DNA of 64,000 nt from positions 86,827 to 150,826 of the forward strand of contig NZ_VTTP01000001.1 in assembly GCF_008364845.1 (NCBI RefSeq), read 5' to 3'. The notes under the pieces were generated by a model. It was not told the origin of the DNA. It saw only the letters and a program-made list of their open reading frames with translations, and searched no databases. How positions within the stretch are numbered: position 1 is the first letter of the stretch; every line of letters begins with the position of its first letter. Made by a program: the position numbers and the translations under genes. Positions 52,881-64,000 of the stretch are shown here, piece after piece. Source of the DNA: Actinotalea subterranea. Lineage in GTDB: Bacteria; Actinomycetota; Actinomycetes; Actinomycetales; Cellulomonadaceae.

Positions 52881-54887
52881 ATGACCACGCCTGACGACCG
52901 CACGGCCGCGCGCAGCGGCATCGACCTCGACGCGCTCGACTCCGCCGTCCGCCCCCAGGACGACATGTACCGCCACGTCAACGGGCGGTGGATCGCGCAG
53001 CACGAGATCCCTGCCGACCGTGCGGCCGACGGGGCGTTCCGCATGCTCCACGACGAGGCCGAGGCGCAGGTCCGCGCGATCATCGAGGAGCTCGGCGAGC
53101 AGGCGCGGGCCGCCGGCGGCGCGGGCACCCCGGCGGCGCAGGTCGGCGCCCTCTACGCGAGCTTCATGGACGTCGACGCCGTGGAGCGCGCGGGGCTCGA
53201 CCCGATCCGCGACGAGCTCGCCGCGATCGACGCCGCGACGACCCCTGCCGCGCTCGTGACGGTGCTCGGTGCGCTTCAGCGCACCGGCGGCGCCGGGGCC
53301 ACGGCGTTCTGGGTCGACAACGACGAGAAGGACACCGAGCGGTACGTCGTGAACCTCGCGCAGAGCGGCCTCGGGCTGCCCGACGAGGCGTACTACCGCG
53401 AGGACCAGTACGCGCCGGTGCGCGAGAGCTACCGCACGCACGTGGCCCGCATGCTCGTGCTCACGGGGCTCGACGAGGCCGCGGCCGCCCGGGGCGCGGA
53501 CGACGTCCTCGAGCTCGAGACGGCGCTCGCGCGCTCCCACTGGGACGTCGTGCGGGACCGCGACGCGGAGCTCACCTACAACCCGATGACCCTTGCCGAG
53601 CTCGCCGAGCGCGCCCCGCAGCTCGACTGGCGCGCGTGGGCGGCCGCGCTCGGGGCACCGGACGGCGCCCTCGACCACCTCGTCGTCCGCGAGCCCGACT
53701 TCGTCGTCGGCCTCGCCTCGCTGTGGCAGGACGCGCCCGTCGCGCAGTGGCAGACCTGGCTCCGCTACCACCTGGTCACGGCACGGGCGCCCTACCTGAG
53801 CGACGCCGTCGTGCAGGCGAACTTCGACTTCTACGGACGGGTGCTCTCGGGGGCGACGGAGGTGCGCGAGCGATGGAAGCGTGGCGTGTCGCTCGTGCAG
53901 GGCGCGCTCGGCGAGGCCGTGGGTCAGGTCTACGTGGAGCGTCACTTCCCCGCCTCGCACAAGGAGCGCATGGTCGAGCTCGTGGCGAACCTCGTCGCCG
54001 CGTACCGGGAGTCGATCTCGGGTCTCGACTGGATGGGTGAGGAGACGCGTGCCAAGGCGCTCGCGAAGCTCGAGGCGTTCACCCCGAAGATCGGCTACCC
54101 GGACCGCTGGAAGTCCTACGAGGGCCTCGAGGTGCAGCCCGACGACCTGGTCGGCAACGTGCGCCGCTCCTACGCCTACGAGCAGGACCGCGAGCTCGCC
54201 AAGATCGGGCGGCCCGTGGACCGCGACGAGTGGTTCATGACCCCGCAGACCGTGAACGCGTACTACAACCCCGGCATGAACGAGATCGTCTTCCCCGCCG
54301 CGATCCTGCGGCCCCCGTTCTTCGACCCCGAGGCCGACGACGCGATGAGCTACGGGGGCATCGGCGCGGTCATCGGCCACGAGATCGGGCACGGCTTCGA
54401 CGACCAGGGCTCGAAGTACGACGGCACCGGCGCCCTCGCGGACTGGTGGACCGACGCGGACCGTGCCGAGTTCGACCGGCGCACGGCGGCCCTGGTCGAG
54501 CAGTTCTCGGCCTTCTCCCCCGCGCAGCTCGACGGCTCGCACCACGTCAACGGCGCGCTGACGATCGGCGAGAACATCGGCGACCTCGGCGGGCTCTCGA
54601 TCGCCCTCAAGGCGTACCGCATCGCGCTCGGCCGGCCGCTCGCGCAGGCGCCCGTGCTCGACGGCCTGACGGGCGTGCAGCGCGTGCTCCTCGGGTTCGC
54701 GCAGGTCTGGCGCTCGAAGATCCGCGACGAGGAGCTCGTCCGACGCCTCGCGACGGACCCCCACTCGCCCGACGAGTTCCGCTGCAACGGGACCCTGCGC
54801 AACATCGACGAGTTCTACGAGGCCTTCGGCGTCGAGCCGGGCGACGCGCTGTACCTCGCGCCCCAGGACCGCGTCCGCATCTGGTGA
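52881..54887 (+). CDS. M13 family zinc metallopeptidase
   Basis: Neprilysin/PepO-like endopeptidase of 668 residues. Zinc ligands are in HEIGH (His500, His504; catalytic Glu501) and the downstream ENIGDLGG. NAYYNP, the substrate-backbone binding motif, is present, and the C-terminus shows RCNGTLRNIDEFYEAF typical of the family. No signal peptide is apparent, so it is likely cytoplasmic. Leaderless start. Confidence 0.93.
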   Translation: MTTPDDRTAARSGIDLDALDSAVRPQDDMYRHVNGRWIAQHEIPADRAADGAFRMLHDEAEAQVRAIIEELGEQARAAGGAGTPAAQVGALYASFMDVDAVERAGLDPIRDELAAIDAATTPAALVTVLGALQRTGGAGATAFWVDNDEKDTERYVVNLAQSGLGLPDEAYYREDQYAPVRESYRTHVARMLVLTGLDEAAAARGADDVLELETALARSHWDVVRDRDAELTYNPMTLAELAERAPQLDWRAWAAALGAPDGALDHLVVREPDFVVGLASLWQDAPVAQWQTWLRYHLVTARAPYLSDAVVQANFDFYGRVLSGATEVRERWKRGVSLVQGALGEAVGQVYVERHFPASHKERMVELVANLVAAYRESISGLDWMGEETRAKALAKLEAFTPKIGYPDRWKSYEGLEVQPDDLVGNVRRSYAYEQDRELAKIGRPVDRDEWFMTPQTVNAYYNPGMNEIVFPAAILRPPFFDPEADDAMSYGGIGAVIGHEIGHGFDDQGSKYDGTGALADWWTDADRAEFDRRTAALVEQFSAFSPAQLDGSHHVNGALTIGENIGDLGGLSIALKAYRIALGRPLAQAPVLDGLTGVQRVLLGFAQVWRSKIRDEELVRRLATDPHSPDEFRCNGTLRNIDEFYEAFGVEPGDALYLAPQDRVRIW

Positions 54888-54909
54888 GGGCCGCCGGCCG
54901 GCCGGGGCG

Positions 54910-55503
54910 TCAGAAGAGCTGCGTCCCGGCACGCGCCAGGGAGAAGCCCTTGCCGCTCGGGTCGTGGCGGCAGAAGACGCCGTTGCGGGAGCTCAGGCAG
55001 GTCATCTCCCCGACCGAGCTGCCCTCGCCGTAGTCGAGCACCGGGGTGCCCTCGGCCGGGGGCCCCACGGGCGCCTCGACGCACGCGAAGCCCGCGTCGC
55101 CGTCGGCGCTCACGGTCAGGACGTTGCCGGCCGTGCCCGTGCACCCCTGGGGCGGCTCCGGCGCCGGGTAGCTGAACTCGAGGATCGTGCACGTCGCCGT
55201 GTCCTGCGTCATCGTGCAGTGGATGTTGCCGCTGGGCAGCACGAACGCGGGCAGGGACTGCGACTCCTCGGGGTCCGGCGGGGCGCTCTGCTCGGGCGAC
55301 TCCTCGGCCGTCGGGCTCGTCGTCGTCGGCCCGCCCGCGGCCTGGCCGTCGCCCGTGCCGCGGTTGCCGAGGGTCATGACGAGCAGCACGAGGAACGTCA
55401 CGACGAGGATGACGTCGACCACGAGGAACGTCGTCATGCCAGGGCTCAGGCCGGAGCGGCCCGTCGCTCCGCCGGGAGCGGGGGGTGCCGGGCGGTCGGC
55501 CAT
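54910..55503 (-). CDS. Membrane-anchored Cys-rich protein of unknown function
   Basis: 197 residues. One membrane helix (about 24-45) is followed by a Ser/Thr/Pro/Glu-rich linker and an extracytoplasmic domain with six Cys residues, starting FVLPSGNIHCTM and ending in SSRNGVFCRHDPSGKGFSLA. The FxxPSGNIxC opening resembles small actinobacterial secreted domains of unknown function (DUF6636-like, from memory). Disulfides are likely. No clear Shine-Dalgarno. Confidence 0.75.
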   Translation of the reverse strand: MADRPAPPAPGGATGRSGLSPGMTTFLVVDVILVVTFLVLLVMTLGNRGTGDGQAAGGPTTTSPTAEESPEQSAPPDPEESQSLPAFVLPSGNIHCTMTQDTATCTILEFSYPAPEPPQGCTGTAGNVLTVSADGDAGFACVEAPVGPPAEGTPVLDYGEGSSVGEMTCLSSRNGVFCRHDPSGKGFSLARAGTQLF

Positions 55504-55750
55504 CGGGAGTCGTCGTCCTCTCCCGCCGCGCGTCGTGATCGGCGCAGGCGGTCCGGTCGGTGCTCGCCCGGCGCGGCGGCCCGCGCACGCTCGCGTGCGC
55601 CGGGGGCCTCGGGCGTCGGGCCTCGGTCAACACGGCAGCATGGCACGGCCGAACGGGTGACGCGAGCGCGTCCCGGTCCGGGGCCGCCGCGGGGCAGGGG
55701 CGTGGGAGGATCGCCGGGAAACCCATCGACGACATCCGAGGAGCACCACA
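55504..55750. other. Divergent intergenic region
   Basis: 247 bases between the divergent Cys-rich membrane protein and pepN. It should hold both promoters. I see no gene or strong repeat in it. Confidence 0.5.
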
Positions 55751-58336
<2,586 letters not shown>

Positions 58337-58343
58337 CGGCACG

Positions 58344-58388
58344 CCGACCGGCCGGTCCCGTCGCGGGTGCGAGGGGCCGGCCGGTCGG
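58344..58388. terminator. Bidirectional terminator after pepN
   Basis: A 16-bp stem (58344-58359 / 58373-58388) with one G-U pair, between the convergent pepN and malQ genes. Confidence 0.8.
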
Positions 58389-58410
58389 ACGACGCCGTCG
58401 GCCCCCGCCG

Positions 58411-58444
58411 GCCGCCGTGGGCGGGCGGGCCGCCGTGGGCGGGC
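58411..58444. repeat. Two direct copies of a 16-bp unit
   Basis: GCCGCCGTGGGCGGGC occurs at 58411-58426 and 58429-58444, period 18, just after the malQ stop. Probably slippage-generated. Confidence 0.7.
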
Positions 58445-58459
58445 CGGACGCGGCGGGCG

Positions 58460-60595
58460 TCAGCCGCGCAGCGCCGCCACGAGGGAGCGCAGGCGCGGGT
58501 TGTCGAACAGGTCGTCCACGAGGACGAGCCGCTGCGCGGAGTCCGCGAGCGGCACCTTCCAGTTCGGGTACTCCTGGTCGGTGCCCGGCTGGTTCTGGGC
58601 GCGCCGCTCACCGACGGCGTCCACGAGCCCGACGCCGACGAGCACCGCCGGCGACGCGAGGACGAGGCGGTGCATCGCCTCGACGAGCTGACGTTCGGAC
58701 GGGTCCGCGCCGACGAGCCCGCGCTGCGCGAGCAGCGCGAGCATCTGCGCCCGCTCGGCCTGCGCGGCCGCGCGCACCTGCTCGACGGGCTCGCTGAGCA
58801 GGCCGAGCCGGTCGCGCAGGTCCACGTGCTCCCCCGCGAGGTACCCCGCGGTGGGCGGCAGGTCGTGCGTCGTGACCGTCGCGAGCGCGAGACGCCGGTA
58901 CCGCTCGGGCGGCAGCGGGGCGTCGTCCTTGCGCTCGAACCACAGGACCGACGTGCCGAGGATGCCGCGGTCCGTGAGGTAGTCGCGGACCCACGGCTCG
59001 AAGACGCCCAGGTCCTCGCCGATCACGACAGCGCCCGCGCGGTGCGCCTCGAGGCACAGGATCCCGATCAGGGCCTCGTGGTCGTAGCGCACGTACGCGC
59101 CGTCCTGCGCGCCGGAGCCCTCGGGGATCCACCAGAGGCGGAACAGGCCGATGATGTGGTCGATCCGGATGGCGCCGGCGTGACGCAGCACGGTGCGCAG
59201 CATGTCCCGGTAGGGCCGGTACGCGGCGCGGGCGAGACCGTCCGGGCGCCACGGCGGCTGCGACCAGTCCTGGCCCTGCTGGTTGTACATGTCCGGCGGC
59301 GCACCCACGGACACCGCCTGGGCGAGCACGTCGCGCATCGACCACGCGTCCGCACCCTCGGGGTGCACGCCGACCGCGAGGTCGTGCATGATGCCGAGCC
59401 GCATCCCGCCGTCGAGCGCAGCACGCTGCGCGGTCGCGAGCTGCTCGTCGGCGACCCACTGCAGCCAGCAGTGGAACGTGATGCGCTCCGCGAGCTCGGT
59501 GCGCAGGCGCCGCACGAGCTCCGACCCTCGGTCGTCCGCCTCGGCGGGCCACGGCGCGCCCTCGAAGTGCTCGGCGAGCGCGCACCAGGTCGCGAAGTCC
59601 TCGAGCCCCTGGCCCTGCTCGGCGCGGAACGCCGCGAACGCCGCCTCGCGGCCGACGGAGCGCGGCACGGCGAAGACGACCTCGAGCGCGACCTTCTTCG
59701 CGGCCCACACGGTGTCCCGGTCGATCGGGCCCGGCTCGGTGCTCAGGGGCCGCGCGACCTCGGCCTGCCACTCGACGAGCGACCGCTCCGCGACCGGCAG
59801 GTAGGCGGTCTCGAGGACGTCCTCGACACGCAGGTAGACGGGGTTGACGAACCGCCTGCTCGTGGGCAGGTACGGCGACGGCGAGAGCGGCGGTACGGGC
59901 TCGGCCGCGTGCAACGGGTTGATCATGAAGAAGTCGGCGCCGCACCGACGGGCCGCGAGCCACGACAGGTCGCGCAGGTCGGCGAGGTCACCGATGCCCC
60001 ACGACTGACGGGACCGCACCGAGTACAGCTGGGCCATGAAGCCCCACGCACGGCGGTCCTCGAGCCCGTGGCCCAGCTCGAGGCGCTCGGGCGTCACGAC
60101 GACGGCGCACCGCGCGTCGACCCCGTCGCTCTCGGCGACCAGCGAGTGCCACCCCAGCGGGAGGTCGTCGGGGACCTCGAGGGTCGCGCGACCCACGAGC
60201 CGGCCGTCGACCGTGCGGGGCGCGACGTACACGTCGACCTGCTCCAGGTGCCGCGTGCCCCCGCCGGCCTCGGGGTCCAGCTCGAGGTGCGCCTCGAGGG
60301 ACGCCCCGTCCCGCACGTGCACCGGGACGTGCAGCGCAGAGCCGCGACGCAGCACGACGACGGGCGGCAGCATGCGCCGCCACGGCTCGTCCTCGGCGTC
60401 CTCGAGGGCGACCTCGACGCGCTCGGGGGTCGACGCGTCGACCCCCAGGGCACGCAGCACCGAGATGATGGTCGACTCGCGCACGTAGCGGTGACCGCCG
60501 CCGAAGTCCCAGAAGTCGGGGACGACCCCGTGACGCTCGGCGAGCGCGAGGAGCTGCTCGGGAAGGGAACCGGTGGGGACGTCGGACTGGGGCAC
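58460..60595 (-). CDS. malQ: 4-alpha-glucanotransferase (amylomaltase)
   Basis: GH77 enzyme of 711 residues that disproportionates maltodextrins. Catalytic residues are in IRIDHIIGLFR (nucleophile Asp), VVIGEDLGVFE (acid/base Glu) and TVTTHDLPPT (third Asp). It has an N-terminal extension of about 150 residues as in the actinobacterial MalQ subgroup. The GTG at 60595, with CAGGAT exactly 6 nt upstream, is preferred; the longer frame would overlap the divergent S9 gene. Confidence 0.93.
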   Translation of the reverse strand: MPQSDVPTGSLPEQLLALAERHGVVPDFWDFGGGHRYVRESTIISVLRALGVDASTPERVEVALEDAEDEPWRRMLPPVVVLRRGSALHVPVHVRDGASLEAHLELDPEAGGGTRHLEQVDVYVAPRTVDGRLVGRATLEVPDDLPLGWHSLVAESDGVDARCAVVVTPERLELGHGLEDRRAWGFMAQLYSVRSRQSWGIGDLADLRDLSWLAARRCGADFFMINPLHAAEPVPPLSPSPYLPTSRRFVNPVYLRVEDVLETAYLPVAERSLVEWQAEVARPLSTEPGPIDRDTVWAAKKVALEVVFAVPRSVGREAAFAAFRAEQGQGLEDFATWCALAEHFEGAPWPAEADDRGSELVRRLRTELAERITFHCWLQWVADEQLATAQRAALDGGMRLGIMHDLAVGVHPEGADAWSMRDVLAQAVSVGAPPDMYNQQGQDWSQPPWRPDGLARAAYRPYRDMLRTVLRHAGAIRIDHIIGLFRLWWIPEGSGAQDGAYVRYDHEALIGILCLEAHRAGAVVIGEDLGVFEPWVRDYLTDRGILGTSVLWFERKDDAPLPPERYRRLALATVTTHDLPPTAGYLAGEHVDLRDRLGLLSEPVEQVRAAAQAERAQMLALLAQRGLVGADPSERQLVEAMHRLVLASPAVLVGVGLVDAVGERRAQNQPGTDQEYPNWKVPLADSAQRLVLVDDLFDNPRLRSLVAALRG

Positions 60596-60601
60596 CGTCT
60601 G

Positions 60602-60647
60602 ATCCTGCCAGAGGCGGCAGCGGGCTGCCCGGAGGACACCGTAGCCT
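60602..60647. promoter_or_regulatory. Divergent leaderless promoters
   Basis: CAGGAT (60607-60602, minus), 6 nt before the malQ GTG, and TAGCCT (60642-60647, plus), 6 nt before the S9 ATG. The two start codons are only 58 nt apart, so the promoters overlap. Confidence 0.65.
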
Positions 60648-60653
60648 TCGCCC

Positions 60654-62816
60654 ATGTTCCTCGGGCCCTATCCCCAGGCGGCGCGAGCCGCGATCGTCGA
60701 CGACCTCCACGGGCACCGCGTCCCGGACCCGTACCGCGGCCTCGAGGACCCCTCGCACGACGCGACGCGCGCGTGGTCGGCGGCTCAGGACGCGCTGCTC
60801 GACGCGTACCGCGACACCGACCATCGCGCCCGGGAGGACGTGTTCCGGGCACGCCTGACCGAGCTGCTCGCCGTCGGCTGGGTCGGCTCACCCGTGTGGC
60901 GCGGTGCACGCAGGTTCGAGTCCCTACGGTCGGGCGCGGCCGAGCATGCCGTCGTGACCGTCGTCGAGGCGTCGGGCGACCGCCGCACGCTCATCGACCC
61001 CATGGAGCTCGACCCGAGCGGTGCGACGACGCTCGACGCGTGGCAGCCCAGCGTCGAGGGCGACCTGGTCGCGTACCAGGTGTCCGCCGGTGGCACGGAG
61101 GAGAGCGTCCTGCGCGTCCTGGACGTGCGGACCGGCGAGGTCGTCGACGGGCCGGTCGACCGCGCGCGGTACTCGCCCGTCGCCTGGCTCCCCGGCGGCG
61201 AGGCCTTCTACTACGTACGGCGGCTCGCCCCCGAGCTCGTCCCGTCCGGCGAGGAGCAGTACCACCGCCGGGTGTGGCTGCACCGTGTGGGGACGGACCC
61301 GGCCACCGACGTCGAGGTGTTCGGCGCGGACCGCGACCGCACCACGTACTACGGGGTCGCGGTGTCCCGTGACGGCCGCTGGCTGGTCGTGAGCGCCGCG
61401 GCCGGCACCGCGCCGCGCAACGACGTGTGGGTCGCGGACCTCCACGCGTCGCCGGCCAGTCGGCCCGACCTCGTGCCGGTCGCCGTCGGGCTCGACGCGC
61501 AGACGCACGCGTGGGTCGGACGCGACGGGCGCCTGTACGTCCTCACCGACCTCGACGCACCGCGCGGGCGGCTCGCGGTCACGGACCCTTCCCGGCCCGG
61601 CGTCGAGCACTGGCGGACGCTGCTCCCGCAGGACCCGCAGGCCGTCCTGCACGACGTCGTCCTGCTCGACGACGGGGACTCGGACGGCGACGAGCCCGGG
61701 CCACCCGTGCCGACCGAGCTCGTCGCCCTGTGGCGCCGGCACGCCGTGAGCGAGGTGACGGTCCACGACCCGGCCTCGGGCGCGCAGCTGCCCGGCGACC
61801 GTGGCCGTGTGCCGCTGCCCGGCCCCGGGACGGTGCCCGGGCTCACACGCCGGCCGGCCGGCGGCCGCGAGATCTGGTTCGGCTGGACCGACACCACGAC
61901 GCCCGCCGCCGTGCACCGCTGGGACGCGCGGACGGGTGCGGTCGACCTCTGGGCGTCGCCGCCAGGCGTCCCGGCACACGTGCCTGACGTGCGCGCCCGC
62001 CAGGTGACCTATGACGGGCTCGACGGCACCCCCGTGCGCATGACCGTCGTCGCCCGCGCCGACGCCCTCGGCCCGGACGGCCTGCCCCTGTCCCCGGCGC
62101 CGACCATCCTCTACGGCTACGGCGGCTTCCAGGTGAGCCTCGAGCCCGCGTACTCGGCCACCGCCCTCGCGTGGGTCGAGGCCGGGGGCGTGTACGCCGT
62201 CGCGAACCTGCGCGGTGGCGGCGAGGAGGGCGAGGAGTGGCACAGGGCGGGCATGCGCCAGCACAAGCAGAACGTCTTCGACGACTTCCACGCGGCCGCC
62301 GAGCACCTCGTCGAGCAGGGCTGGACGACGCCCGCGCGCCTCGCCGTGTGGGGTGGCTCGAACGGCGGCCTCCTGGTCGGTGCGGCCGTGAGCCAGCGCC
62401 CTGACCTCATGGCCGCGGCGGTGTGCAGCGCACCCCTGCTCGACATGGTGCGCTACCAGGGCTCGGGCCTCGGGGTGACGTGGACCGAGGAGTACGGCGA
62501 CGCCGACGAGCCGGCCGAGCTCGCGTGGCTCCTGGGCTACTCGCCCTACCACCGCGTGCTCGCCGACGCGCCGGCACGCCCGGCGTACCCCGCCGTGCTC
62601 TTCACGGTGTTCGACGGCGACACGCGCGTCGACCCGATGCACGCGCGCAAGATGTGCGCGGCCCTCCAGGACGCGACGTCCGCGGCGCCCGACGTGGCGC
62701 CCGTGCTCCTGCGCCGGGAACGGGACGTCGGCCACGGCGCTCGCGCGCTGAGCCGCACGGTCGCGCTGGGCGCCGAGCAGCTCGCCTTCGTGCAACGTCA
62801 GACGGGGCTCGCCTGA
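60654..62816 (+). CDS. Prolyl oligopeptidase family serine peptidase (S9)
   Basis: 720 residues. An N-terminal propeller domain (about 70-420) is followed by an alpha/beta-hydrolase domain with Ser569 (WGGSNGG), Asp660 (GDTRVDPMHA) and His694 (DVGHGARA). The N-terminus, DPYRGLEDPSHDATRAW, is the classic prolyl-oligopeptidase opening. It is a cytoplasmic enzyme cleaving short peptides. Leaderless start. Confidence 0.92.
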   Translation: MFLGPYPQAARAAIVDDLHGHRVPDPYRGLEDPSHDATRAWSAAQDALLDAYRDTDHRAREDVFRARLTELLAVGWVGSPVWRGARRFESLRSGAAEHAVVTVVEASGDRRTLIDPMELDPSGATTLDAWQPSVEGDLVAYQVSAGGTEESVLRVLDVRTGEVVDGPVDRARYSPVAWLPGGEAFYYVRRLAPELVPSGEEQYHRRVWLHRVGTDPATDVEVFGADRDRTTYYGVAVSRDGRWLVVSAAAGTAPRNDVWVADLHASPASRPDLVPVAVGLDAQTHAWVGRDGRLYVLTDLDAPRGRLAVTDPSRPGVEHWRTLLPQDPQAVLHDVVLLDDGDSDGDEPGPPVPTELVALWRRHAVSEVTVHDPASGAQLPGDRGRVPLPGPGTVPGLTRRPAGGREIWFGWTDTTTPAAVHRWDARTGAVDLWASPPGVPAHVPDVRARQVTYDGLDGTPVRMTVVARADALGPDGLPLSPAPTILYGYGGFQVSLEPAYSATALAWVEAGGVYAVANLRGGGEEGEEWHRAGMRQHKQNVFDDFHAAAEHLVEQGWTTPARLAVWGGSNGGLLVGAAVSQRPDLMAAAVCSAPLLDMVRYQGSGLGVTWTEEYGDADEPAELAWLLGYSPYHRVLADAPARPAYPAVLFTVFDGDTRVDPMHARKMCAALQDATSAAPDVAPVLLRRERDVGHGARALSRTVALGAEQLAFVQRQTGLA

Positions 62817-62830
62817 ACTACCCTGCCCGG

Positions 62831-63832
62831 GTGCCCCACCTCGCCCTGCTCCCCCTGGCCGCCCGGCTCCCCATGACCGCCGAGACGGACGCCCTCGAGG
62901 CCTCCGCCCGCTGGTTCGACTGGCTCCTGGGCGCGCCGCTGCAGAGCGTCGTGGCCGTCGTCGTCGGGCTGGTCGTCCTGGCCGTCGTGCGCTGGGCGAT
63001 CACCCGCGCCGTGCGGTCGGTCGTCGAGGGTGGCACGGTCGTGCGCCGGCACGCCCGCCGCCTCCTGACGAGCAGCCGGGTCGGGTCCGTCGTCGCCGAC
63101 TCGAGCCCGCTGATGGTCGCGCGGCGGGTCCAGCGTGCCGAGACCATGGGCTCGGTCCTGAGGTCCACGGCCGCCTTCGCGGTCGGGATCGGTGTGCTCA
63201 CGGCGGTCGCGAACATCAACCGCTGGGACCTGGGCCCGGTGCTCGCGTCCGCCGGGGTCGTGGGTGTCGCGCTGGGGTTCGGCGCGCAGACGCTCGTGAA
63301 GGACTTCCTCTCGGGCATCTTCATGCTCGTCGAGGACCAGTACGGCGTGGGCGACGTCGTGGACCTGGGTGAGGCGTCCGGGTCCGTCGAGGCCGTCGGC
63401 CTGCGCGTCACGCAGGTCCGGGACATGCAGGGCACGCTCTGGTACGTGCGCAACGGGGAGATCCTGCGCGTCGGGAACAAGACCCAGGGGTGGTCGCGCG
63501 CGCTCGTCGAGGTGCGGGTCGGCCCGGACGAGGACGTCGAGCGCGTGCTCGGCCTGCTGCAGGGCGCAGCGGCGGACGTCAGCCGCGACGAGGACGTGGC
63601 CGGCCTCCTGCTGGGCGAGCCCGAGGTCACGGCGTTCGAGGACCTCACGGGCGAGTCGGTGATGCTCAGGGCGATGATCAAGACCGCCCCGTCGAAGCAG
63701 TGGGAGGTCCAGCGCGCGCTGCGTGCCCGCATCAAGGACGTGTTCACCGGCCAGGGCGTGCCGCTCGCGCTGCCGCGGCGCGAGGTCCTCGTCGAGCGGC
63801 CGGGGCCGACCGGTCAGGGCACCTCGGCCTGA
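62831..63832 (+). CDS. MscS-family mechanosensitive ion channel
   Basis: 333 residues. Two or three membrane helices lead into the MscS pore and beta domain: ALGFGAQTLVKDFLSGIFML followed by EDQYGVGDVVDLGEASGSVE. It opens under membrane tension to release solutes. The GTG at 62831 lies 6 nt after TACCCT, a leaderless arrangement; an ATG at 62873 is the alternative. The 3' end overlaps the convergent HAD gene by 19 nt. Confidence 0.9.
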   Translation: MPHLALLPLAARLPMTAETDALEASARWFDWLLGAPLQSVVAVVVGLVVLAVVRWAITRAVRSVVEGGTVVRRHARRLLTSSRVGSVVADSSPLMVARRVQRAETMGSVLRSTAAFAVGIGVLTAVANINRWDLGPVLASAGVVGVALGFGAQTLVKDFLSGIFMLVEDQYGVGDVVDLGEASGSVEAVGLRVTQVRDMQGTLWYVRNGEILRVGNKTQGWSRALVEVRVGPDEDVERVLGLLQGAAADVSRDEDVAGLLLGEPEVTAFEDLTGESVMLRAMIKTAPSKQWEVQRALRARIKDVFTGQGVPLALPRREVLVERPGPTGQGTSA

Positions 63833-64000
63833 GCGTCACCCGGCCCGGCGACAGCCCGGGCCCCGACGCACGCGGCCAGGGGACGCAGGTCCGGCACCGT
63901 GAGGTGCGCCCGGTGCAGCTCGCGCGGCCCGTGGCTCGTCGTGACGCCCACCAGGAGACCGATCCCCGCGGCGTCGGCCGAGGCGAGCCCTGCGGGCGCG
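63814..64000 (-). CDS. HAD-family hydrolase, C-terminal part (cut by window edge)
   Basis: Only the last 61 or so codons are present. The readable end includes ASADAAGIGLLVGVTTSHGP, then LHRAHLTVPDLRPLAA, which matches the C-terminal strand-helix of HAD-IA phosphatases (Gly-rich turn, then TTSH and DL). The rest lies beyond 64000. It converges on the MscS gene with a 19-nt overlap. Confidence 0.6.
   Translation of the reverse strand, partial: APAGLASADAAGIGLLVGVTTSHGPRELHRAHLTVPDLRPLAACVGARAVAGPGDAQAEVP

Overview
The window is very GC-rich, almost gap-free bacterial chromosome with G/C at nearly every third codon position. It looks like a high-GC actinobacterium. The tRNA-Pro / tig / clpP1 / clpP2 / clpX block, an Rv2629-type baeRF protein, an Eis-family acetyltransferase, F420 enzymes and many leaderless genes all fit Actinobacteria. 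The F420-0 transporter cassette points to Micrococcales, possibly Cellulomonadaceae, but the genus is inference. I see no rRNA, phage, IS element, integrase or CRISPR array.

Layout, left to right. At 1-87 is a 9-bp tandem repeat. At 245-3202 is a three-gene ABC importer of the putative F420-0 type, then a HhH-GPD repair protein and a cofE / F420-dependent oxidoreductase operon on the minus strand (3865-5669); together these suggest F420-0 salvage. At 5841-9214 is a MacB/LolD-type ABC pair. At 9501-10906 are two paralogous lipoproteins and one apparently frameshifted small gene. Then valS (11042-13765), a polar amino-acid ABC importer (13884-16338), a long-chain acyl-CoA ligase (16451-18250), a baeRF2/Rv2629-like protein, and clpX-clpP2-clpP1-tig with tRNA-Pro(UGG).

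At 24879-29867 a processive GT2 synthase, a membrane-anchored coiled-coil GH26 protein and UDP-glucose 6-dehydrogenase form an exopolysaccharide operon. At 29986-33719 an operon with one perfect 18-bp operator encodes a degenerate ABC-type ATPase, a YhgE/Pip membrane protein and a TetR repressor. After tRNA-Gly(UCC), a FtsX-type ABC transporter and a CPBP protease share a structured divergent promoter, followed by a NarL-type two-component system (33950-39951).

The most interesting part is the sulfur region, 40010-49480. cysK-cysE and ssuB-ssuA-ssuC-acs-metY-(CoA-binding protein) are each preceded by a promoter, a short Shine-Dalgarno-led ORF with clustered cysteine codons, and a shared RNA stem (arms GCGCTGGC / GCCAGCGC; 3' arm within an identical 11-mer TCGCCAGCGCT). 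I read these as paired cysteine-responsive attenuators. The right end (49484-64000) holds an alkyltransferase-like protein, a PP2C phosphatase, an Eis-type acetyltransferase, rpiB, an M13 peptidase, pepN, malQ, an S9 peptidase, a MscS channel and a truncated HAD hydrolase. Several of these are divergent leaderless pairs with a -10-like hexamer exactly 6 nt before the start codon.
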